Made by a program: the position numbers and the translations under genes
From: Microcebus murinus
Lineage: Eukaryota > Chordata > Mammalia > Primates > Cheirogaleidae
Reading direction: 5' to 3'
DNA: 64,000 nt
Assembly (NCBI RefSeq): GCF_040939455.1
Contig: NC_134109.1
Coordinates: 54,154,001-54,218,000 of the forward strand
Part shown: in pieces, positions 49,270 to 58,800 of the stretch
How positions within the stretch are numbered: the first letter of the stretch is position 1
Layout of the letters: every line of letters begins with the position of its first letter
The notes under the pieces: generated by a model
Told to the model about the DNA's origin: nothing
The model's input: the letters and a program-made list of their open reading frames with translations, nothing else
Database searches by the model: none

Positions 49270-49960
49270 TCTTTTTTTGCAGCCACAGGCAGGACACCAC
49301 CACCCTCCACACGCCTCTCTCCATCTCCCTCCTCTCACATCCAGGAGGCCACCTCGGCCACGACAAGCCTGGCCACGACAAGCCTGCCGTCTGCCAGGGG
49401 GCCAGCAGAGCTCTCCTGCCCCGCCCTGAGAAATTGTCAAAGCCAGCCTGGCAGCTGCAGTGGCAGAACCCAGCCCCCAAAGCCGGCTGCATACACGGCC
49501 TTGTAGCACCACCAGCCTGCGAAGGCTGCAGCAGCAGCCAAGACCAGACTCCAGAGGAGGTGTTGGGGATGTCAGCTCACAGGGACAAGGAGAGCAGCTA
49601 TCGGCCAGCTCGAAGTCGGCAAATGCCATCATATGGATATCCACAGAAACGCAGCGAGTGGAGAAAAATCAAGCAGCGCCCCTATACCTCCGAAGCAGCT
49701 TTTGCAAAGAGAAGCCCCCAAGTAGCCCCAGCCACACCGCCTCCTGGAGCAGGACGCACAGTGCTTGGCGGGGCCAAACCCTCCGCTGAACGCAGCCAGC
49801 AGGCAGCTCCCAAAGGCGGGAGACAAATGAGCACTCCCTTAGCTGAATTATTCAGCCCGTCTTCACTATGGAATAAAACATTGATGAGACTACTTTGGAA
49901 GTGCTTTATCTTGTTAATCCTAATGCTTTCCAGAAAGGAGTGAAATTTTCTGAAGGGGTG
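49270..49960. other. GC-rich segment of unknown nature
   Basis: Directly after the GA tract, composition shifts abruptly to GC-rich for about 600 bases, then returns to AT-rich. The plus strand has a 225-codon open frame (49266-49943) overlapped by a 172-codon minus frame, so openness is partly compositional. The translated text includes a repeated GHDKP pentapeptide from a 15-base tandem duplication (49356-49370, 49371-49385) and a basic stretch near YPQKRSEWRKIKQRPY. I recognise no domain. It could be an exon, a processed or retroelement relic, or upstream promoter-domain DNA. Confidence 0.4.
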
Positions 49961-50163
49961 AATGTAGAAGTGAGGGAAAAGGAAATGAGACAAATAAGGT
50001 GCGAGGGTAAGGGGCTTTGGAAGTTAACTAAATTTGTTCTGGCTCAGCCGGTCATGGGAATCTCCATCTTAACATATCAGACCAATATGTTAATTAGGCA
50101 GTCACAAATCCAACCTGCAAATCAAAGCACTAAAAAGAATTTTCTAAATACCTATTACACAGA

Positions 50164-50202
50164 CACAAAACAAAAACAAAACAAAACAAAACAAAAAAAC
50201 CA
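50164..50202. repeat. CAAAA-type low-complexity repeat
   Basis: Repeats of ACAAA/CAAAA across about 40 bases, resembling a degenerate A-tail. No adjacent SINE body is recognisable. Confidence 0.7.
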
Positions 50203-51109
50203 AAAACGCACACACAAGCTCTTCTCTGCAAGGGAGACAATACAGCTGGGGATGGTATTGGGTGGTGGTTAAGGTTTTAGCCTCCTTCTCCTAGATATAA
50301 AAAGGACTTCTTACATGGATTTATTCTGCTACATAAAAGGAAACCCATGCAGTTAAACACCATATCTCATCACACACATCCCTGACAATGAATTCCCATC
50401 CATGCAAAGCAAGTCCCAAGAAAACTCCATTTCGGGTCAAAGTCTCCAGATGCGTAATTTTCAGCTGCTAAAAGGATCTGGCAAGCTCGTCCACAACAAC
50501 AACAAAAAAAAGAAAACCACCTGGCACCAGAAGTAGAGAGAGGTCAAAACGCTCTTTGGCTGAAATGATGGGTGGAAACCAAACACCCACTCACGCTGCA
50601 CAATCTGGAGAGGGTTGGATACCAAATGGTCCATGGCAACCATAGCCCGAAGGAAACACAGAATTTTAATCTCTGGCATCTTCAGACAGGTTAAACACGC
50701 CTAGCTCTAAAAAATATCACTAGGGTGGAGCATATCCATATTCCCTTAGCTTTCACTACTAGATTAGGTGCTCAGGTATAAATTTATATTCCACCTACTA
50801 GAAATTGTATTACAACATCACAGAGCAGGCGCCCTTGGATACCCAGCCCTTCCTAATGATTTTCAAAACATTAATAAGTAAAGTAGCCTGCAATGCAGAT
50901 AAGACACTAGAAACAAGATCAAACGGAAACTGGGAGAGGCGAATAGTCATTTGCTTGTTACCTGGTGCCTCTAGGGGAAAAGACGGTCTGTCGTAGGAAG
51001 ACTTTCTGCCCGCAGGTACAATCCCGGCAAGGTGGCTCCAGGTGGCTTTCACAGTCATATGCCGAGCTTGTTCACTTCTCTGCCCTTTGCCATAGCTCAG
51101 CACCCGCAT

Positions 51110-51345
51110 CCTAGGGAGTCGGAGAGGCGGCTCCTGCCACTGCCGCCGCTGCCCGCAGGTCGCGCCGGGCGGGGGATCCGTGGTGATCGCCCCATGAAAC
51201 CCGCGGCTCAGCGCCCAGAGAGCGGGCAGAGGCAGGGCGGCCACGCACGCACACACAGATACACGCACACTAACATACGCACACTCACACACTCGCACCC
51301 GGGCGCGCGCGCACTTGTACTCACACTTGCACACGCACACCCAGC
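51110..51345. promoter_or_regulatory. CpG-rich segment with CA repeat (distal part of a CpG-island domain)
   Basis: CpG frequency rises sharply here (CGGAGAGGCGGCTCC, CCGCCGCTGCCCGCAGGTCG and similar) before a long CA-rich run (51239-51340) broken by GCGCGCGCGC at 51304-51311. Large chance frames cover both strands (209 codons minus, 50810-51439; 137 codons plus, 51032-51445), which is typical of GC-rich non-coding DNA. It is probably part of the regulatory domain centred on 52.6 kb. Confidence 0.5.
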
Positions 51346-51958
51346 ACCGCACGGGGAGGAAAAAGCAAGGAGGGAACTGGTTCTTCTCACGGTCGGCTTT
51401 GAAGTCCACCAGACCGCAGGCAGCAAAGAGAGCTTTCACGCATAGCAGTTTAATTACGTTTCCTTCAAGTTCTCCAACCCAAATCCATGTAATTCAAGAG
51501 CTGTTGACATTTTGGTGGGGAACAGGAAGCCAAGAAAGGTCTGGGGAAGAGTCAGGGATTTTGTTAAGCAGTTTGAAAAGCAATCTTCATTACCTTGTTT
51601 GCACAGCAAACCACCTAGAAGGGCTGAACTTTTGGCTTCAAATGCTGTGGAATGAAACGTAAATATCCCTCTGGCCAAGACAGCAAGGTCCAGGTGCACG
51701 GAAACAAGACAGCTGCAAGACCCTCTCTTGACCTTGTGATGTACCTGGAAGCAGGTTAATACCGGCGTTTTCCAAGCTTCTGGGTAAAGCAATCCACGCA
51801 CCTGGGTCCACAACCCAGCAGCTTCTCCGAATCCTGCCAGGAAAATGGGTCTGGGCGTCTTCCGCGCTCTGCAATAACCTGGGCATGGAGGGGCATCGCC
51901 GAGTTAACACATTTGCTTCTGGGCAGTTGGATAAAAGACAGTCAAATGCATCAGATAG

Positions 51959-52002
51959 GCGCGCGCGTACACACACGCGCGCACACACGCGCACACACAC
52001 GC
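51959..52002. repeat. 44-bp uninterrupted alternating purine-pyrimidine run
   Basis: Built from GCGCGCG, TACACACAC and GCGCGCACACAC units with no break in alternation. GC and CA/TG steps are the best formers of left-handed Z-DNA. It lies about 0.45 kb from the CpG-island core. Confidence 0.92.
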
Positions 52003-52150
52003 AGCTAGATGGAAAGCAGCTTACAAAACACTAGAGGGATGCCAAGATGACTTGAAAAGGTAGCAAACATCCAGAATCTTTTCGGAAAACAGAAGGGCCA
52101 GCTGGGAGGTTATCAAAGTCTTCTCAAGTCTTTCAACTCTTCCTCACGCT

Positions 52151-52155
<5 letters not shown>

Positions 52156-52185
<30 letters not shown>
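52156..52185. repeat. (TG)n dinucleotide microsatellite
   Basis: About fifteen TG units without interruption, near the CpG-island core. Likely polymorphic and also Z-DNA-prone. Confidence 0.95.
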
Positions 52186-52187
<2 letters not shown>

Positions 52188-52435
52188 TTCCAGGTTTCGT
52201 TGGTCTGCCCCACCCCCGTCCAGTTGCGCTTTTTTCCTTATAACCAAGCGTGCAAAACAAATTATATGGGTGGGTTGTGCTCACAGTCCACAGCTCCCCA
52301 AAGTCGAGAATCCTATGGGAACAGCCAGCTGCGAAACCATTCACATCCTCACGGGAAGAAGGAAAAACACGCGCAAACACACGCGCACACAGGCACACAC
52401 ACACAGCCCATGGTTCAGGCAGCTCAGCACACGCT

Positions 52436-52935
52436 CACCGCCTCCCTGCGCGCCGCTGCACACAGCGCCCCGCCCGCCGGCCGCGGCGCCGGGGCGAGCC
52501 CGCAGTTCAGGCGCTAGGCAGGAAACGGAGGCTCCAGGCTGCGGCCGAGTCAGGGACCGGCCCCAACGCCGGGCTCCCCGCGGCGGCGCGTGCTGGCACC
52601 GGCAGCCGCCCGGTCCGGAGGAACTGCGTCCCGCGCTGCAGCATGGAGGCGGCGGCGGCGGCGGGCGCGCGGCCGTGAGCCCAGCCCTCGCCGCAGTGAC
52701 GGGAGCGGCCGCGCCGCCCAGACCCCGAGAGTCAGACAAGACCCCGAGAACCCGATGATACCCCGGCCGGGGCCAACTTGCTGTTCTCAGCCCTCGCGCC
52801 TCCCCACCAGACCGGTTCGGGACCGATTCACCCGGGGCGTGCGCAGCGGAACGGCGAAGCTCTGGGAAATCCCCGGGTTGAGGAGGCGCGCGTGGGCGTT
52901 GCAGGCGGGGGGAGGGGGAAAGGCGGAAAACCTGG
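52436..52935. promoter_or_regulatory. CpG-island core, probable gene promoter
   Basis: This is the densest CpG block of the window: runs such as GCCCGCCGGCCGCGGCGCCG at about 52466-52490 and CCCCGCGGCGGCGCGTGCTG at about 52577. CpG is strongly depleted elsewhere, so survival here implies a germline-unmethylated promoter. No TATA box is evident, as usual for such promoters. GC-box-like GGGCGGGGC is present on the minus strand (about 52465-52475). Candidate donor sites occur on both strands, so transcription could go either way or both. The gene was not identified. Confidence 0.75.
52643..52674 (+). CDS. Candidate first coding exon, reading MEAAAAAGAR (unidentified gene)
   Basis: An ATG with good start context (A at -3, G at +4: GCAGCATGG) opens a frame reading M-E-A5-G-A-R, then CC before GTGAGC, a consensus splice donor at 52675-52680. 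If spliced, the intron is phase 2. If not, the frame ends at once (TGA at 52676). A GCG run giving polyalanine after a short methionine-glutamate start is common in vertebrate first exons in CpG islands. No downstream exon could be linked inside this window, and I do not recognise the gene. It may equally be an upstream ORF or chance. Confidence 0.3.
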
Positions 52936-53417
52936 AGAATGAAGGCTAACTTCCAGGGGCGTCCCCAGCTGTCTGCGAAAAGGGAATGTGCTCCTTGCCC
53001 ACTGCCCAGTGGTAACAGAATAAAGTGTCACCGGGTGAGGCTGCAGCTACTTAATGGCAGTGGGAAACGTCAGTAGCTATAACCTGCTGGAAAAATCTGA
53101 GACGGAGAGCTACAGACTTGGGGTTTCAGTCAGCTGAGGTTGGCTTCCAGTGTCCCCTTAGTTGTGGGCGGTGGTTTACTTACTAACCAGATGAAAGCGA
53201 ATTCTGAAAAGAACATTTATATTTGGAGATTAGCTCAGCACCAGACGAGAGCTGCAGTTGGCCACATTTTAGTATGTCAAGGACAGAAAGGGAGTCGTCA
53301 TGAGCCAGGCCTACCTCTAAGGTCACCGGCACAGGGGAAGGGTCTGAAGCAGGAGACAGGTGCCACGGAGAGGAGGCTAGGCAGGGCCCCACGGAGAGGC
53401 ATCTGCCCCAGGCCCTC

Positions 53418-53620
53418 ACCTGGTTTTGCTCTAGACTCCGACAAAACTCCAAGTGCTTCTACCCCCGACTCTATCCCCCACTCCCACCAATCTGGAAACC
53501 CCAGAAAAGACTTCTGGCTAAGAACCCCGGAGTGAAATCTCGCAGTTCCATTCTGTTGGAGCCCTGAACTGCTTTGCCTCCACCGGTTTACCAGCACGTG
53601 GTCTTCAGCCTCTGCACACA
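53418..53620 (-). other. Candidate minus-strand exon end (splice donor)
   Basis: On the minus strand AACCAG|GTGAGG falls at 53420/53419, a near-ideal donor. The adjoining upstream sequence (higher coordinates) is moderately GC-rich and carries a 107-codon frame (53298-53621) that runs past the donor. A non-coding or 5' UTR exon of a minus-strand transcript is possible. A second good minus donor, GGCG|GTGAGC, lies at 52439/52438. Neither has been tied to an acceptor. Confidence 0.25.
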
Positions 53621-53739
53621 CTTCCCCTTCCAGCTAGGATCCTGGCTGGCCCAGACACCAGTCTGTCCCCAAAGGGAATGGAAGAGTTGGGGGCTGCAAA
53701 GGGAAGGTAGCTAATAAGGGCCTCTTCCTGGCCTACTTG

Positions 53740-54245
53740 GCAAAGGCTCTGGAGCGGCGGCCTCCTTGGATAGGGCGCTCTCTCATTTCGCTATGAAGGG
53801 CGCGCTGTCAGGCTTTATCGTTGCCCTGCGGGGGCACACACTAGCGGATACCTGAGCACACGCGCGCGCTCACCCGAGCGCGCACACGTGTACCCTTGCG
53901 TGAAGAAGACGCACACGGCCGCCTCTGTCCGGGAAGAACCCGCGTAGTCAAGTGCTTTAGGTGGAAACTGCTCGCATCTCCTTTCTCTCCTCTGCTGCCC
54001 CTCTCCTCCCTCCGTCTCCCGGTGCAATCCCGGGTTTAGGAATCCGCGTAGACTGTCCGCTTTGTTTCCGAGGAGCGCGGCTCTGGGCTGCGGTTCCCGC
54101 CGCGCAGCCTCTCTCCAGGTGGGCGAGCGCCGCCAGCTCTGCGGCTCCGGGGTTCTCCGGCGCGCGGGAGGTACCGGATCCGCGTTCGAGAGCTGGAGGG
54201 TCAAACTCCCTGCCGCGAGGAGACTGCGCGGCACTAATAAATCAA
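53740..54245. promoter_or_regulatory. Second CpG-rich block of the island domain
   Basis: Renewed CpG density, with CACACGCGCGCGCTC and GAGCGCGCACACGTG at 53857-53892 and CGGCGCGCGGGAGGTACCGG at about 54158-54177. Plus-strand donors CTCCAG|GTGGGC (54118/54119) and GGGAG|GTACCG are present. A 207-codon minus frame (53815-54438) and overlapping plus frames are not recognisable proteins and look compositional. Probably part of an extended promoter or first-exon region. Confidence 0.55.
53864..53883. repeat. GC hairpin in the CpG-island domain
   Basis: GCGCGCTC and GAGCGCGC form a perfect 8-bp inverted repeat around the loop ACCC. It is flanked by further CA/CG alternation. Confidence 0.85.
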
Positions 54246-54819
54246 AGGAACACCGCGAACGCATACACCGACGGACACCACTGAAGTCCAGGGGAGTCTC
54301 CACTAAAACCATTAGCGCTTCCCTTGTAGCTTCTGGGTCCCCGAAGTGGAAAATTGGGGTTTCCGAGTTCACGGCGAGGACTTGCGGCGAACCGAGGCCA
54401 CAGACCCACAGAGGCACGGGGAGAGAAAGTGCTTCCATCCTCGTTCCACTTTAAACTTGGTTGTTTCTGGGACTTCACTGGAGAGCGATGGAGTTGCACC
54501 AGCCGGGACTACAGGCACATCCGAGCGAGCACTTCCAAGTACTTTAGGAAGCGGGGGTGACTCCTTTTCTCTCAGGATTGTCCCACTTGCCACCCTTTCC
54601 TGCTGAGCTGATAGGCACCGGTAAAGTCTAGCAGATAAGGATTTGCAGTTCCCTCTGGGGACTGAAGTATATAGAGAGATACTGAATAAGAAGTCCAAAG
54701 ACCTTGCACTGATGGACTGAATAGTGTCCGGATCGAGGTAGGGAGGAGAGACACTTAGCCAGCTGTACGAAGTCAAGGGTTGGGAACAGGACAGAGTTCA
54801 AATAGTATATTGTTTAAAA

Positions 54820-54865
54820 AAGCGCTCGATCTCTCTCTTTCTCCGTCTTTCTCTCTGTCTCTCAG
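54820..54865 (+). other. Polypyrimidine tract ending in CAG (acceptor-like)
   Basis: About 40 bases, nearly all C/T (GATCTCTCTCTTTCTCCGTC followed by TTTCTCTCTGTCTCTCAG), end at AG 54864-54865. This is the textbook shape of a plus-strand 3' splice site and lies downstream of plus-strand donors at 53034 and 54118. The following sequence has no long frame, so any exon would be untranslated. It could also be simple CT-rich sequence. Confidence 0.3.
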
Positions 54866-54869
54866 AAAA

Positions 54870-55723
54870 GTGAAATCAATGAGTCCTTAATGTAGAGAGT
54901 AATAATGCATAACTTTTCAGTGTCCCTTCATCTCTTCATGTTGTGAATACTACCAGGCTTAAAAAAAAAAAAAAAACAAGCCCTCTCTGTTTGCTTTGGC
55001 CTTCCTGTATATCATGCATTATATTTGAAAGTGCTTTCCTCTACTACTCCATTTCACCTCATCTATAGAAAACAATCTCTCTTATAGCTAGATAACTTTT
55101 CACTCTCCAGGTACAGTATTTTCCTTTTCCCTCCTACACAAGCTGATTAGAATTTTCAGAGAGAAAGGAAGAAGAAAGCTTTGTTTTGTGTGCTTGTCAC
55201 TTAAAAGAGGCAAGACCTTGAGGCAGAGGCTGGGATATTTTTTCCCCAAAGAATACCAAAACTAAGAGAGGGTTCTTTTTTATTTTATTGCTGTGGAGAG
55301 GAGAGATTGAGAACTATTCTGGTTTGTCTATATACTTATTGTTGATTTTAGCCAAGTGTGAAGTTGGTATATGTATAAGAGTTTAAACAAGTTCCTTGCA
55401 AGATAGTATTTCTTTATACATTAGCATTTAAAAACGAGTAATTTTTTCCATAAAAAATTTAGGTTGACTGTTTTCCTCAATAGAATATCTGCCTTGACTT
55501 TCTTAATATGTCCCCGGGCTTACTGTTTACACCAAATCATTTTAAAATCCTTTTAACTTTCTCTTTCTCCCAGGTCATTTTTCTAAGAACCAAGGGCCAT
55601 ACGTGTTGGACTGCCAATTTTCTCAGACTAATCCAGCATTTGGGGGGAAAAAAAAGGTGTTTTACTGATTTGGGATGGGTCAAAGAAATGTGAATGTTTC
55701 GCAGTTAAAATGATAACTATCAA
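54870..55723. other. Transition to AT-rich DNA, no gene recognised
   Basis: CpG density falls away. An A run lies at 54962-54976. No frame over 61 codons and no recognisable element. Confidence 0.4.
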
Positions 55724-55785
55724 AAAGTAACCTCCCCATAATATGCCAAAATAAAAAAAAATTAAAAAAAAAAAGAAAGTAACCT
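55724..55785 (+). mobile_element. Minimal 42-bp L1 tail insertion with 10-bp TSD
   Basis: Between exact repeats AAAGTAACCT (55724-55733 and 55776-55785) lies only 'ccccataatatgccaaaata' plus an A-rich tail, which is the extreme 3' end of the lemur-type L1 seen at 33.6 and 35.7 kb. Only about 18 bases of L1 body were copied before the second-strand step, making this an extreme 5' truncation. Confidence 0.88.
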
Positions 55786-58679
55786 GAATTTCTGCTTATA
55801 TTATTATTTAACATTTGAGTTTCTCCTAAGGTAGTAAGAAAGTTATGATCTATTTTAAAAATGATGTTAACAATGAGTTTGTACGCCTTATGGATTTTCT
55901 TATTAATGGGAATTGAAGGATGTGGTAACTTATTACTTTGTTTAATATTTTGTTTCATGTATGCTTTAAGAAGCTTATTTTAAATTGGGAAAATCTTATC
56001 TCCCAATACTCTGGATGATAAATCACGATGAGCTATAAGCCTTTCATTCTTTTTACTAATATAATGTAATATGATATAATAAGTTACCTATTAATTCAAA
56101 ACCAAAAAATGGTGTGAAGAAACAACAAGGAAATACAAGTTTCTGAAATGAAGGGATATCACTTTTTAAAAACTGATGAAACAGAATAAATGAAATCCAA
56201 ACCTTGAAGTTTTCTTTAATCACTATCATAGATGTACCCTACATAGTTTTAAATGTGAAAAGAAGTCTGCTTATTTTAGGAGCATTTTTCAGATGTTGTA
56301 CCTGACCATCAAGTTCTAGAGTACAGTGTATTTTGGCAACTCAATCTTACCAAAAGCATAATTCAACTGACCTTTAACCATAGTTCAAGACTTAGGTTAT
56401 CTATGTCATACATAGGTAAACAAATTTCTCATTGGACCAAAAAAAAAAAAAATCAAATGTATTTAGTACTTAATATTCCTTTCAGTTACAGAAAACACTC
56501 CCTCATTTTAGTGTTTCTTGATTTTTTTTACTGATTTATTTAAAAAACATTTATTTTATATTCTTCCTATATCTTTATTATCATAACCTATCTTTATTAT
56601 CTTTATGATCTGTATTATCACAGATCATAATATTGGTGCAGTAAGAGATCAATGTGTACCTAATGAAAACTGGAACTAGCACTGAAAAATCCAATAAGTT
56701 ACTGGGTGGAAGTGGTCTTTCTTTTACTAAGTAAAAAAATGATATTTGAAGCTCAATTTTAGACACATAAACAATTTTTTTGTGAGATCATGTCATAGGC
56801 AAGGACTTTTTGAAAGAGCTCTAAGAAAAAGGATTATTTCAGAGATAAACTTGCTATAGAGAAAGAACAATTCTTAAACAATATTGAAAGTCAGAAGTAA
56901 ATTTTATTATTCATATCCAGCTTTTCTTCTTGCTTATTTGCTTATATCCCAGTATCAACTTCCCGTATTTATGTGGCGTTCCTATTTAGCTACACAAGAT
57001 CCCCAAAGTGCATCATTCTTTCTAGGAATATCTAACTTGGAGAAGAATGATTTCTTCTTCTCATCAAAACTCTCACTTAGTGACATAAGATGGATCTAAT
57101 TAAACTTTTAGGGAAAAAACCCACAATTATATCAGGCCAATTCAAACTAAATTATGAGTGACTAGCAGTCTACCTACCTTGGAAATATGAAACCAACTTA
57201 ATTTCTAAAAAGTAGACTTTCCAGCAAAGTGTGTTTAACTATATGGGAAATAGGGGTACCTCATCCTTAACTTTGCATACTCAATTGAATGTTAAGAATG
57301 GAGCTATTTTTGCATACGTTGCTTTTTATATTTTCAATAACGCTTATAAAACAGTTATTCACATCTATTTTTTAACTTTTGAAGAAACATTTTTGAAAAT
57401 TATGTATATATAGGTCATTTCAGAAATACTTCCACATGATATTGAAACTTTATTCTAAAATGAAGCTAGCCATGAAGTCATCTAAAAACAAAGCAAAACA
57501 ATTATTATTGTTATGGCTTGATTTATGAGTACTGGAAAGCACAACAAATCATTTTAGACGTAAATAACAAGCTATTTGAAATTCTAGGTACTTAACTTTT
57601 TCAACATGCTTATATTAAAAGCCTGATGAAGCAGTATATAGCATAGCTTTTGCTTTTTATCTTTAGTTTTACAAATTCAGTTTTCTCATATTTTTCTCCA
57701 AAATCTACCCCTGAATTTCAGGCAGGTGGCCACAAGTTGGCAGTACTGTGATACCCTCATGTGGTTGAGACCTCAGGATTGGATTTCTCACAAGCCCCTG
57801 AAGACTTAGATCTAAAAATTAATTTCAATTTATTTTATTAAAGATGCATTTTCATTAAAATAAATGATATTTAATAAGTTTTATCTACATGAAGGCAGAT
57901 CATTTCTTTTAGAACAATTATTTTTAAACATAGATTTCTAAAGCATAATTAGATAATTTGCCTCCTAATCCCTTTACTGGTTTATTTTCTCCCTTTAATC
58001 ATGACCTGTATAGAGAGAAGATTGGGTTCCTGTTCAGTCTTTTATTCACACTTTACATCCATAGTCTTCTTAGTCCTTTAACTGACTGCAGTCCTTTGGC
58101 TACCCTGATATTAAAGTTCCATTGGATTTATTTCTCAGTTCTTAGTGCCTGTGATTTCTGTAATGTAAAGGATTCCTTTCTGTGACTGTTTACCACCAAA
58201 CTTCTTTGCCACACAATGGCCTTTATTTATCTATTTGCAGTTTTGTTCATTCCATGGAAATTCATTTAATGCTTTGTGATAGGCAGAGTTCTGCAACAGG
58301 CAGAGAGGATAGAAAACTGACCATAAATCTCTGGGCCTCTATCCCTCATAGTAGAGTTTACCATCCAGTAGAGGTTAATAGACCAACAAGCAAGTTATTA
58401 CATTATGATCTTGACTTTATTTCACCAGCTACTTGATTTTATTTCACCAACTACAATTTGTTATCAAGCCCAATTGTGTTCTTTTGTGAGATCTCTGGAA
58501 CCACCTTCTATTAACTACAATAGTAGTTTCTCTATCGCTCCTAGTTTTTGGTTTGCTTCCCCACATTCATTCAAATTGCCTTGTGAGGTAGTCTGTGAAA
58601 TACCTGGATAAAGTCCTTTACTTCAGTAGAAGATATAGCAAAAGGGATTTACTCAACCAAGTTTTGGAATAGAACATCT
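55786..58679. other. AT-rich intergenic DNA
   Basis: No gene recognised. An inverted repeat, TTATGATCTG / CAGATCATAA (10-bp stem, 8-base loop), lies at 56603-56630. CT-rich text at 57.95-58.2 kb and 'atccagtagaggttaataga' near 58370 may be L2 remnants, but I cannot place them firmly. Confidence 0.4.
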
Positions 58680-58800
58680 GGGTTTCAATTTTGGTTCTGA
58701 GATTCACTGTGCTGCTACTTGTGGAAATCATTTAATTGTAGCCTGAATCTTTCAATTTTATGAGTTTAAAATGGAAATTAGAATACTTAGATTTGTGGTC
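58680..58800 (+). repeat. MIR-like SINE, sense
   Basis: The text 'tgggtttcaattttggttct', 'ctgctacttgtggaaatcat' and 'atctttcaattttatgagtt-taaaatgg' parallels MIR's 'cctgggttcgaatcc … gctgtgtgaccttgg … cctcatctgtaaaatgg'. Diverged. Confidence 0.5.

Noticed and set aside
49070..49644. 140- and 172-codon minus-strand frames rich in SLSLSL
   Set aside because: Product of the GA tract read on the opposite strand.
50810..51439. 209-codon minus-strand open frame
   Set aside because: It runs through CA/GT repeats (CVCKCEYKCARARVRVCECAYVSVRVSVCACV), which give Cys/Val/Arg-rich peptide from simple sequence. There is no domain, and plus-strand frames overlap it fully.
52156..52758. 200-codon plus-strand frame starting MCVCVCVCVCV
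   Set aside because: It begins inside the TG microsatellite and is extended by the low stop-codon content of the CpG island; competing frames of 121, 142 and 132 codons cover the same DNA.
53815..54438. 207-codon minus-strand open frame in the CpG-rich block
   Set aside because: GC-rich DNA has few stop codons. The peptide shows no recognisable domain, and plus-strand frames of 107 and 130 codons overlap the same bases.
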